Shown piece by piece: positions 37,161 to 45,011 of a stretch of 64,000 bases of DNA (position 1 is the stretch's first letter; the number at the start of each line of letters is the position of its first letter). This DNA is from an uncultured Opitutia bacterium (lineage in GTDB: Bacteria > Verrucomicrobiota > Verrucomicrobiia > Opitutales > Opitutaceae). Under the pieces are notes generated by a model that did no database searches, was not told where the DNA came from, and worked only from the letters and a program-made list of their open reading frames with translations. A program made the position numbers and the translations under genes. The stretch lies in NCBI GenBank assembly GCA_903834135.1, contig CAILHZ010000008.1:113847-177846 (forward strand), written 5' to 3'.

Positions 37161-37601
37161 TCAAGAGCTTGATTTAGCGATATTAGGCATATCTACACCT
37201 ACCCTAGACTTAGTACGGGATAAATAAGGCTTAACAAAGGCCTCTTCGAAATCATACAGCTTGTCGAAATCCTCAGGCTTATCCCCATCGTTTTTACTAA
37301 ATACTTTATAATCTATAAGGTTAAATACGATATCTCCAAAATCGCGGCATCGTTTAACTCCCCAATTGTTAAGCACAGTCTTTGCCATAGGACCATACTG
37401 ATCCAAGGCGAAGAGACGTAGGCCATCTAAGAGCTCCTTGCCACTAACATGTTTTGATCCTGCAGCAGACTTATCGCGTTTTTTTGTTTCCTTAACTGTG
37501 TAGTCCAAACCAAAGCGCACAAAATCATAAGCCCGCCGGTCAAAACGGGTGTCATCTTTACAAATCAAGATTATGATATCTGAAAATTCTGAGTCTTGCA
37601 T
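37161..37601 (-). CDS. Minf_1886 family protein
   Basis: A 146-residue soluble protein matching a small family typical of Verrucomicrobiota and other PVC bacteria. The hallmark order is DxRFDRRAYDFVRFGLDYTV, HVSGKELLDGLR, FALDQYGPMAKTVLNNWG, then CRDFGDIVFNLIDY and a closing YDFEEAF. Function is unknown. It is one of the better lineage indicators in the window. Confidence 0.85.
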   Translation of the reverse strand: MQDSEFSDIIILICKDDTRFDRRAYDFVRFGLDYTVKETKKRDKSAAGSKHVSGKELLDGLRLFALDQYGPMAKTVLNNWGVKRCRDFGDIVFNLIDYKVFSKNDGDKPEDFDKLYDFEEAFVKPYLSRTKSRVGVDMPNIAKSSS

Positions 37602-37731
37602 GACTGTGATTAAGCAAAGCTAATTCTGAAGGTAGAATTATGATCAGCAAATAAAAGCATTACTGCTTACTATACTACTTAAAAAAGTTAAAACGTCAAA
37701 GAGTGTAATGCTATGTAATTGATCACAAAAA

Positions 37732-37755
37732 AAAGCGGCCTAAATAGGCCGCTTT
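37732..37755 (-). terminator. Terminator of the TonB operon
   Basis: A perfect 10-bp stem (37732-37741 with 37746-37755) with a 4-nt loop. On the minus strand it is followed by a T run. It lies 22 bp beyond the stop of the last gene of the exbB-to-coiled-coil operon. Confidence 0.9.
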
Positions 37756-37776
37756 GATAAAATAAGCTAAGAAAGT

Positions 37777-38313
37777 TTATTCTTTTGGAGCAGGAAGCGG
37801 TGCTGGAGGCTGAGCCATAGCACTATCACTTGCGCGACGAGCAATGATTTCAACCAAACGTTGGATCTCAAGATTTGAGTTCTGCTCACTGATGCGTGTA
37901 GTTTCTACTTCTTTTAAGAGATCAAAGTCTTCTCTGTTGAGTGCTTCTTTTTCTTTGTGAAGTGTATCTAACTGAATTTGAAGTTCTGAAGCTTTCTTTG
38001 AAAAACGATCTGCATCAGCAGTGTTCCGGTCAATTTCGTCTTGAATCTTCTTTGTATCAGCCTGCCATTTAGCTTCGGCTGCTGCTAATTGAGCTGCATC
38101 AGCTGCAGCTTGCTCTTTGGCATGCTTATCAGCGGATATCTTTGCTTGTGCTTCGGCTTCCTTCTTCTTGGCATCCGATGCGGCCTTTTCGCGAGCAACT
38201 TGCAGTGCAACAACGTGCTGGCGTTCTGCAACCTTATCCATCTCCTGATTGTAGAAGAACAAGAAAACAACCAGCAAAAGTGCTGGGAATATAACGTACA
38301 TCCATTTTTTCAT
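37777..38313 (-). CDS. Single-pass membrane protein with long coiled coil
   Basis: A 178-residue protein with an N-terminal membrane anchor (MKKWMYVIFPALLLVVFLFFYN). About 130 residues of heptad-like Ala/Glu/Lys-rich helix follow, and a Pro-rich end. It resembles the upstream protein at 38352-38900 in length and build, so the two are probably paralogues. It is last in the exbB-exbD-exbD-tonB-TPR operon. The coiled coil would project into the periplasm; a scaffold role for the TonB complex is plausible but unproven. Confidence 0.7.
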   Translation of the reverse strand: MKKWMYVIFPALLLVVFLFFYNQEMDKVAERQHVVALQVAREKAASDAKKKEAEAQAKISADKHAKEQAAADAAQLAAAEAKWQADTKKIQDEIDRNTADADRFSKKASELQIQLDTLHKEKEALNREDFDLLKEVETTRISEQNSNLEIQRLVEIIARRASDSAMAQPPAPLPAPKE

Positions 38314-38351
38314 AACAAATTAAATAAAGTGTTTAAGGTTGGGAGCGGATG

Positions 38352-38900
38352 TTAGTCTTTTTTCTTAGCTGCTGCTAAAGCTGCAGCACGATCTGCTGCT
38401 GCTTTTGCATCTGCTGCTGCTATTTTATCAAGAACTGCAGCTAGTGCCTTAGCATTAACTTCAGCTTTAACTACTGACTCGTTTAAAAATCTCTTCTGAT
38501 TTTGAAGCACTTGCTTGTCTGTTTTAATTTTGGAAATTTCTTCCTTAAGAACAGCAACGTCTTTTTGAAGTTTTTCTACATCGTCACGAAACTTTTGACG
38601 ATCTTGGAAGGATTTTTCACGAGATTGGAAAGCTGTTTGGCGCTCATCTGCACGTTTAGCTTTGAGTGCTTCTTTTTCAGCCTTTTCTTTCTTATGGCGC
38701 TCTTGAGCTACTAGAGCTTCATCGATAGCCTTCTGGCGTTGAGCATTCTGGTGTTGAATCTCTACCTGCTTTGATTTTTCAACAGCAGCAGCTTTATCTG
38801 CTATGACTTGTTCATAACCCTCACGGAAATGAAGATAATAGGCAACGAATGCCACAAGCGCCACAACCGGCGGGAGAATATATAACGACTTTTTCTTCAT
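38352..38900 (-). CDS. Single-pass membrane protein with long coiled coil (paralogue)
   Basis: A 182-residue protein with an N-terminal membrane anchor (SLYILPPVVALVAFVAYYLHF), then a highly charged helix rich in Ala, Lys, Glu and Gln. It ends in Ala-rich repeats (ADAKAAADRAAALAAAKKKD). It has the same design as its downstream neighbour. It lies 15 bp after the TPR gene, so it belongs to the TonB operon. No catalytic motif is present. Confidence 0.7.
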   Translation of the reverse strand: MKKKSLYILPPVVALVAFVAYYLHFREGYEQVIADKAAAVEKSKQVEIQHQNAQRQKAIDEALVAQERHKKEKAEKEALKAKRADERQTAFQSREKSFQDRQKFRDDVEKLQKDVAVLKEEISKIKTDKQVLQNQKRFLNESVVKAEVNAKALAAVLDKIAAADAKAAADRAAALAAAKKKD

Positions 38901-38915
38901 GTTAAAGAGTTGGGA

Positions 38916-40316
38916 TTAATATGATTGTGCTTTAGCTGTAGCTTTTTCTGCTTCACGTGCAGCAATAGCTTCTTTGATGCCTTGTTTCAAACGAGCAAGG
39001 TCCTTAACCGGTGCACCCTTATAGGTCATTGCTTTATCGCATGCCTGAAGAGCGTCATCAAATTTACCTAAGCTGTATGCAGAGAATGATAATAGCTGAT
39101 ATGTAGCGTAAGTTTTAGCACCTAAGTGCCCCTTAGCAGCTGCAATCTTACAGTGGTTATAAACTTCCTGTGTGTTATCTAGACCGTAGTAAATTTCCGC
39201 GATTTGCTTATCAATTTCACCCATTTCTGAGTACTGAGGAATTTGAGAAGCTTCCTTCAAAATTGAAATAGCCTGCATTTCACGATTCACTTGAAGGTAG
39301 AAATAAGCGAGAACCTCCCAGTTCTTTAAATCGTTATCGATTTTACCAGTTTTTAAACCATTATACATGAGTTCAGTCGCTTTACCGAACTGACTTACCT
39401 GGTTGTATAGAGTAACTAAATTGTAGTTATCTTTAGGAGAGTTTAAGAAACCTAATGCCTGAGCGCGTTCTACAGTGATGATAGCACGTGCATAGTATGA
39501 ACGTTGCTTATCTGGATTCTTCTCACCTGTAGTTCCAGCTAAGTTATTATAAGCAGCCATAAGCTGCAGCCAGTAATCACGTGATTGTGGATGTACTTTA
39601 ACTAAATGCTCTAGGTAATGAGCTGCCAATTCGGTCTCACCTTGTTGTTGAAGAATTACTACGTAGATTTGGTAGAAGGGTTCACGAGGACGAACTTCAG
39701 TATTGAAGGCATATTCAATTTGAACGCGTGCTTTAGCTAGATACTCAGCATCTATACGGTCAGGATTGCTAACTGCTTTATAATATAAAAGAGAAGTGTA
39801 AAACAGACGATCCTCTTGACGAGGTTTTGGCGTCTTAGCGATCCACTTGGTCATGTGTGCAATGGAGCGGTCGTAATATTGACGTTGTTTTGGGTCTGTG
39901 GACTTTAAGTTTAGCGCCCCCATGTAATAACCCTGTGCCAAAAACTGCTCATGTTGAATAACATCTTTAGCAGCCAAATAATCTGGATGAGCTGGTAAAA
40001 CATCCATCATGGATTCCCAAATGCTTACAGCCTTGAGTGGATTTTCCTTACCTTGGAAATAAATCTTAGCTTCCGTATCACGTGATACGAAAACGTCGTA
40101 ACTATCTGGTTTATTCTTTGCAATAACAGCATCAAGAATAGTAATTGCTCCATCCCAATTCTTGGTATCAAGCATTGGCTTTAGCGTTTGGAATGAAGCG
40201 CTAGTTTCTTCAGCCAAACTCGGTGTTTCTTTTTCTTGAGCACGACTAGTAGAAACACCAGAAACTGCAATTGCAGCTAAAAGAAGTGAAGAGAATCTCA
40301 GGGTAAATGGACGCAT
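38916..40316 (-). CDS. Periplasmic TPR-repeat protein
   Basis: A 466-residue protein with an N-terminal signal peptide (LRFSSLLLAAIAVSGVSTSRA) and several tetratricopeptide-like helical pairs. These include ELAAHYLEHLVKVHPQSRDYWLQLMAAY and a repeated LGKFDDALQACDKAM-type unit near the C-terminus. TPR proteins mediate protein contacts. Its place directly after tonB suggests a structural partner of the TonB complex, as in similar operons of PVC bacteria. It lies 13 bp from tonB. Confidence 0.8.
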   Translation of the reverse strand: MRPFTLRFSSLLLAAIAVSGVSTSRAQEKETPSLAEETSASFQTLKPMLDTKNWDGAITILDAVIAKNKPDSYDVFVSRDTEAKIYFQGKENPLKAVSIWESMMDVLPAHPDYLAAKDVIQHEQFLAQGYYMGALNLKSTDPKQRQYYDRSIAHMTKWIAKTPKPRQEDRLFYTSLLYYKAVSNPDRIDAEYLAKARVQIEYAFNTEVRPREPFYQIYVVILQQQGETELAAHYLEHLVKVHPQSRDYWLQLMAAYNNLAGTTGEKNPDKQRSYYARAIITVERAQALGFLNSPKDNYNLVTLYNQVSQFGKATELMYNGLKTGKIDNDLKNWEVLAYFYLQVNREMQAISILKEASQIPQYSEMGEIDKQIAEIYYGLDNTQEVYNHCKIAAAKGHLGAKTYATYQLLSFSAYSLGKFDDALQACDKAMTYKGAPVKDLARLKQGIKEAIAAREAEKATAKAQSY

Positions 40317-40329
40317 GGAGCAGTTAATC

Positions 40330-40986
40330 TTATTCGTCGTTATTTAATGTAAATACGATCGGCACTTGCATGTGCGTATTGACCGTATGACCACCACGTT
40401 TACCTGGGCGGAATTTCCACTTAGCAACTGCTTGCACAGCTGAAGATTCAAATTCGCGTTGGCTAGAGCTAGCAGCAAATGCGTTACGCACGTTACCTGC
40501 TGTATCTACGATAAAATCAACAACCACTTGTCCTGAAATACCAGCACGGCGCATTTCAAAAGGATACTGGGGATGCACTTGAACTGTAGCTACTGGGATT
40601 TGATCTAACTTTGAAATATCAAAGATTTCACCAATACCCTTAGCCCACTGACCGGTATTCTGAGGAATAACAATCGAGCCCTTCATTGATACGTTTTCTG
40701 GTGGTGGTGGCTCAAGTTTTTGTACGAAAGATGTGTCTGTGACTAATTGTGGTACGTCATTTTGCATCGGAGGTGCAAAATCCACAGGAGCTTGTTGCTG
40801 CTGAGTATCATCTACAGGCTCTGGTTCATCGGGCTCGATCTTTGGCATTTCCATAAGCAATACCGTAGGAGCCTTCTCCTTCGGTTTAGCTTTTGGAGCA
40901 CCATGCGCAACAATTTCTCCGATCCATGCTGTTCCAGCGTGAATTAGGAGTGAAACTAAAATACCGATGATAAGATCGCGACGCAT
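40330..40986 (-). CDS. tonB: TonB-family energy transducer
   Basis: A 218-residue protein with an N-terminal membrane anchor (DLIIGILVSLLIHAGTAW), a Pro/Glu-rich spacer with EPDEPEPVD, and a C-terminal TonB domain. The domain shows PQYPFEMRRAGISGQVVVDFIVDTAG and the final WKFRPGKRGG. It links the ExbB/ExbD proton motor to outer-membrane receptors. It lies 27 bp after the second exbD. Confidence 0.92.
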   Translation of the reverse strand: MRRDLIIGILVSLLIHAGTAWIGEIVAHGAPKAKPKEKAPTVLLMEMPKIEPDEPEPVDDTQQQQAPVDFAPPMQNDVPQLVTDTSFVQKLEPPPPENVSMKGSIVIPQNTGQWAKGIGEIFDISKLDQIPVATVQVHPQYPFEMRRAGISGQVVVDFIVDTAGNVRNAFAASSSQREFESSAVQAVAKWKFRPGKRGGHTVNTHMQVPIVFTLNNDE

Positions 40987-41013
40987 GTAATGGAAAATCG
41001 GTTACGTTTTGGA

Positions 41014-41445
41014 TTATTGTCCGGTAGGACGAACGCGGGTTTCAACAGAGACCTGGTCGATGCCAGCCTTACGCACTTGATCAAGGGCGTAAACGGTATC
41101 GCCAAAGTGTGCTTTGCCATCTGCTGCAATAAGAACACGTGGATTCTGAGTTGCTTTACGATACTGCTCTAAACGTGGAACAATATCACTTACAGTAATT
41201 AACTCACGATTCCAGTAAGCAGTACCAGCGTCAGACATTTGAATCGTAACCATATCATTATCATCCTTCGTGGCAGCACTCTGGGAGGCCACAGGTAGAT
41301 TGATAGGCAATGAAACAATTTTACTTAAGGAAAGTGTGAATAAAACGAATGTAGCTAGCAAAAAGAAGATAACGTCGATCAGAGGTATAATCTCGATACG
41401 TGCTGCTTTCTTTTCGGTTGGTGGAACTGTTGCTTTGCCGGCCAT
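41014..41445 (-). CDS. exbD: Biopolymer transport protein ExbD (second copy)
   Basis: A 143-residue ExbD/TolR protein. A single membrane helix carries the proton-relay aspartate in PLIDVIFFLLATFVLF, followed by a periplasmic domain ending in LDQVRKAGIDQVSVET. Its first 40 codons are nearly the same as those of the upstream exbD, indicating a tandem duplication. It lies between exbD-1 and tonB. Confidence 0.93.
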   Translation of the reverse strand: MAGKATVPPTEKKAARIEIIPLIDVIFFLLATFVLFTLSLSKIVSLPINLPVASQSAATKDDNDMVTIQMSDAGTAYWNRELITVSDIVPRLEQYRKATQNPRVLIAADGKAHFGDTVYALDQVRKAGIDQVSVETRVRPTGQ

Positions 41446-41494
41446 ATCGTTAAAGTGGGTCTAAAAAAGAGGTGAGAATTGTGAGGGTAAGAAA

Positions 41495-41935
41495 TTAGCT
41501 CTTACTTCCTGAATGACTCTCGGTTTCGATTAATACTTTCTGGATACCAGCCTTACGGGCTTCATCGAGAACGTAATATGCTACATTCCACATAGCTTCT
41601 GCATCACCATTAATTAAAATGTGTGCATCAGGCTCAGGATGTTGAAGATGAAATGTCTTCAAGCGATTGATGAATTCATCAAGTGAAATAGGATCTCTAT
41701 CCCATGCTAATGTACCAGTAGCAGTTACTGAAACTGTTGCCCAACCTGCAGGATCACGTGGCTCACCTGTTTCGGCATTAGGCCGTGTAACAGGTATACC
41801 GTTGGATTTGTTCAGCGAGAGCGTGAACAATACGAATGTGGCAAGCAGGAAGAAGATAACATCGATCAGAGGTATAATCTCGATACGTGCTTTCTTCTTA
41901 CCGCCACTGACTCGTGAACTACCGCCGCCGGCCAT
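41495..41935 (-). CDS. exbD: Biopolymer transport protein ExbD (first copy)
   Basis: A 146-residue ExbD/TolR protein. KARIEIIPLIDVIFFLLATF holds the membrane helix with the functional Asp, and the periplasmic domain ends VLDEARKAGIQKVLIET. A short Gly/Ser-rich N-terminus distinguishes it from copy two. It lies 23 bp downstream of exbB. Two different ExbD subunits in one operon suggest a heteromeric motor. Confidence 0.93.
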   Translation of the reverse strand: MAGGGSSRVSGGKKKARIEIIPLIDVIFFLLATFVLFTLSLNKSNGIPVTRPNAETGEPRDPAGWATVSVTATGTLAWDRDPISLDEFINRLKTFHLQHPEPDAHILINGDAEAMWNVAYYVLDEARKAGIQKVLIETESHSGSKS

Positions 41936-41958
41936 GGTGCGTTGGGTGGGTTAAAGGA

Positions 41959-42624
41959 TTAACTATCAGCGTGCGCACCAGACTTTGCTAAGTAGATCTC
42001 GAGTGCATGTGATGCATCGCCGATTTCTTGCTTAGCTTGTTCAGTACGAGCGTTAAGATAATTATAAGGGAGTAAGCAGCAGATTGCGATGAACAGACCG
42101 CAACATGTAGCAATAAGAGCTTCAGCAACACCACCGGTGATCTTACCAGCAGATTCAGCGATATTACCTGAACCTAACGCACCGAAGGTACGCATCATAC
42201 CAGTAACTGTACCGAGTAGTCCTAATAGAGGAGCAGCTGTAATAGCTGTATCTAAAGTAGCCATGCCTTGTTGGAAGCGATTTAGTTCGTTGCTTGATGC
42301 CCGAACAAAAGCGTTTGACATGGAGTAATCTTTATTGGTCAAGGTGTAGACCAAGATGCGAGCGATTGCATCGTTGCTCTTCTTACCAATTTGAAGAGCA
42401 CCTTCGAAGTTACCCTTTTCTACGTTCTCAAGCATTCTTGATACGACTTCAGGTTCATGATTACCATTTTCCTTGAAGATAAAAAGTAAGCGTTCCACGA
42501 CAACAGTCATGGCAACAAAGGAAAGAAGAAGAATCGGCCACATAATTGGACCGCCGTTACTGAATAGTTCCATTGGCGATTGATCGCCGATAAGGAATGC
42601 GAGGGGAAGGCTCATCGTTGTCAT
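41959..42624 (-). CDS. exbB: MotA/TolQ/ExbB proton channel protein
   Basis: A 221-residue membrane protein with three hydrophobic helices: GGPIMWPILLLSFVAMTVVVERLL, the central DTAITAAPLLGLLGTVTGMM, and AEALIATCCGLFIAICCLLPYNYL. The LLGTVTGM motif is the family hallmark. It forms the proton channel with ExbD and leads an operon of seven genes to 37.8 kb. The ATG at 42624 has no clear Shine-Dalgarno sequence. Confidence 0.94.
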   Translation of the reverse strand: MTTMSLPLAFLIGDQSPMELFSNGGPIMWPILLLSFVAMTVVVERLLFIFKENGNHEPEVVSRMLENVEKGNFEGALQIGKKSNDAIARILVYTLTNKDYSMSNAFVRASSNELNRFQQGMATLDTAITAAPLLGLLGTVTGMMRTFGALGSGNIAESAGKITGGVAEALIATCCGLFIAICCLLPYNYLNARTEQAKQEIGDASHALEIYLAKSGAHADS

Positions 42625-43144
42625 ATAGAATACGTGGAGTATATTTTACTGATTATAAAAAAGGATAAAAGAATACTGAGTGAGTAACGTGTGTGAGCAC
42701 GTGACGCGCCAAGTAGGGAAAAAGCAGTGGGTTCGAGACGAAAGAACTAAGATGCGAAAAAAGAACTAAGAATGACTAACTTGGATTAACTCCAAGATTA
42801 CTGTCAACTCAGTTTATCGTAATAAAAGGCTGAGTTGTATTTACAGTACAGTAAAACGACTGAATGTTTGATACCTTAACCTTTATTTCAGCTCTGATAA
42901 TTCAGCTAGTATGCAAACTACTAATCTTAACTGTAAGAAAATTATCTGACAGAAAACCAGGCTCGTAAAATATCTATATAAATCAATAACTTACGGGTAT
43001 TTTTAATGAGCGTGTAATATTTCGTGTAATTGAGTCAAAGTTACATAATGTAACTGGAGCCCTGTTGAGGCAGTTAACTTGGTTTTAAGCTACTAACCAT
43101 AACCCAAAACTTCAACTAGGCCGCACGGGATCCCAACCCACCGC
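42625..43144. other. AT-rich intergenic region upstream of exbB, ending at the island boundary
   Basis: This stretch of 520 bp has no convincing ORF. It must hold the exbB promoter (minus strand). Two small hairpins are visible: 42780-42785 with 42791-42796, and 42805-42812 with 42830-42837. A perfect 15-nt palindrome lies at 43040-43054. From about 43,110 the base composition changes sharply to GC-rich. No tRNA or recognisable attachment repeat was found. Confidence 0.6.
43040..43054. promoter_or_regulatory. Perfect palindrome GTTACAT-A-ATGTAAC, possible operator
   Basis: Two 7-bp arms around one central A. This is a typical dimeric-repressor operator form. It lies about 420 bp upstream of exbB and about 100 bp downstream of the integrase stop, just on the AT-rich side of the composition change. 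No specific regulator can be named. Confidence 0.35.
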
Positions 43145-44173
43145 TCAAACCAAAATCCGCTCAATCACCGCCTTTTTCTGCTCCAGTGTGTAGCCCACCG
43201 AGCCATACCGGGCAAATTCGGAAGCGTTGCGCCTGTGGCCTGTGATGGCTTCGGCAATGGGCACAGGCACATCGCCGCAGGCCTTCAGCCGGTCAATGAA
43301 GGCATGCCTGAACATGTGGGTTCTGAAGTCCAGGTGCCGCATGGTCTTGTTCAGCGTGGCGGCGCACGAGGTGTTGCCGATCTCTGATGCGTATTGCGGC
43401 ATAAGCCAATCGCTTTTTTGCCTGACCGCTCGGCGGTGCAGTTCTTGCGCAGCCTCTAGCGAAACCCCCAGCAGCGGCACGCAGCGGATACTGGCTTGGG
43501 TCTTGCGGTCGGTTATGCTGTTTTTACGAACCCACAGGTGTGGAATGTCATGGTCCAGCACCAAGTCATCCAAGCGCGCCAGCACAGGCTCAGAAATGCG
43601 CATTCCCGTGTTGAGTTGTATCAGCGCTGCCAGGCGCGAAGGAATCGGGTGGCTGAGCAAGTGCGCTTTGACCTTGCGCAGGTGCTCCACGGTGATGGGC
43701 GCCATGGAGCGCGACAACTCACCCTCGCCACGGATGTACAAGCGCCTGAAAGGGCTGAGGCAATTCATGTCCAGGTGCTTGAACGCCATGTTCACCATGG
43801 CGTTGAGCATGTTGATGTGCCGCCTCACGCTGTTGGCGTGCAGCCCACGGGCCAGTTGGCTGTCCCTGAACTCGATGATGTGCACATGGCGCAATTCATC
43901 CAAGGGCATGTCGCCAAACTGGGCCACAAACAGCGCGTAAGCCTGGTTCGCCACGGTCTTGAACTTGCGGCGGTGTGCGGAAGGGTTCTCCCGCATGTAG
44001 ATGCCATAAGCATCCGAAAACATCGGCTTGGCCAGCCACTGTTGTCGCCTAAAGTGCCGAGCAACCAGCTCCGACAAAAAATCCTCGTCAAAGTCAATGC
44101 CGTGGAGGCGGACTTTCCCCCTTGGAAGGATTAGTAATTCATCTGGGGCAGCTGCGGCTACAAGCTCTGACAT
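43145..44173 (-). CDS. Tyrosine recombinase / integrase
   Basis: A 342-residue site-specific recombinase. The catalytic set is readable: Arg192 in NTGMRISEP, His286 and Arg289 in HMFRHAF, His313 in TGHRRNASEF, and the nucleophile Tyr323 in FARYGS. The N-terminal half is a SAM-like core-binding domain. The start is ATG at 44173, 35 bp from the divergent ParB-type gene. It looks intact and could be functional. Its GC-rich composition differs from the neighbouring exb operon. Confidence 0.9.
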   Translation of the reverse strand: MSELVAAAAPDELLILPRGKVRLHGIDFDEDFLSELVARHFRRQQWLAKPMFSDAYGIYMRENPSAHRRKFKTVANQAYALFVAQFGDMPLDELRHVHIIEFRDSQLARGLHANSVRRHINMLNAMVNMAFKHLDMNCLSPFRRLYIRGEGELSRSMAPITVEHLRKVKAHLLSHPIPSRLAALIQLNTGMRISEPVLARLDDLVLDHDIPHLWVRKNSITDRKTQASIRCVPLLGVSLEAAQELHRRAVRQKSDWLMPQYASEIGNTSCAATLNKTMRHLDFRTHMFRHAFIDRLKACGDVPVPIAEAITGHRRNASEFARYGSVGYTLEQKKAVIERILV

Positions 44174-44208
44174 TCATGGACAGTGTGGCGGTTTAAAGCA
44201 CTAATTTA

Positions 44209-45011
44209 GTGCCAGCAGCAGGGCAGTGCAACCGCAGCCTGGATGTCCCGGTGGTTTGGAAGTTTTTGCTCAATGACCTTGCAAGAAGTAAAAAAAGAAA
44301 ACACCCGTATCGGGGTATCGAATCTGAACTTCCGGAGGCCTTCATCATGAGCCTGGCGGAAAACATCGCCCGGCGGGGTTACAGACCGCTGGAGATTTTG
44401 GCGGACATCGAAATCCTGCGTAAACGCGGCTACAGTGCCGAGATCACCATCCAAAAGACCGGCTTGTCACCCAAGTACGTCAAAGACATTGTCTTTTTGC
44501 TTGACCAAGGCGAAGAGCGTTTGATTGAAGGCGTACAGCGTGGTGCCATACCGCTCACCACCGCGCTGGAGATTGCCCGCGCCAAAGACGGCGATGAAAA
44601 CTTGGGCGACATGTGCAAGAGGCCTATGAAAACGGCCAACTCAAAGGCCGCCAGATCATTGAAGCCAAGCGTTTGATAGAAAAACGCCAAGAGCACGGCC
44701 CGGCTTCCCCCAATGCCGACCAGATCAAACCACCCGCTTCCAGCTACAGCCTGGTGCGCACCTACCAAAAAGAGGTAGACCGCCAGCGCAAGATGGTCTT
44801 GAAAGCCGAGCACGCCCACCAGCGCCTGCTACTGGTGGTGCAGGGCTTAAAGAAGCTGTTTGCTGATGAGAGCTTTGTCAACCTGCTGCGCGCCGAAGGC
44901 CTGGACACCCTGCCCAAATACCTGTCGGACCGCATCAGCGCCCCAGAAATCACCATGAGCACCGACACCGCCACCACACCCCAACCCGAACTTGAAGGAG
45001 AAAGCGCATGA
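44209..45011 (+). pseudogene. ParB/RepB-type partition protein gene, 5'-truncated and frameshifted
   Basis: The first frame (44209 to 44676) encodes the middle helical part of RepB/ParB-type proteins: HPYRGIESELPEAFIMSLAEN, then a helix-turn-helix (ILRKRGYSAEITIQKTGLSP). Near 44,608-44,615 the homologous reading continues in another frame (VQEAYENGQLKGRQIIEAKR onward) to 45011. This is consistent with one lost base, or two gained. The usual N-terminal ParB nuclease-like domain is missing, since the upstream sequence has a stop before it. The stop at 45011 overlaps the start of the next gene as ATGA, so the two were one operon. Confidence 0.75.

Noticed and set aside
43227..44134. Plus-strand open frames of 237 and 212 codons opposite the integrase
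   Set aside because: Shadows of the recombinase gene; they have low-complexity, unpatterned translations and the minus strand has the complete catalytic set.
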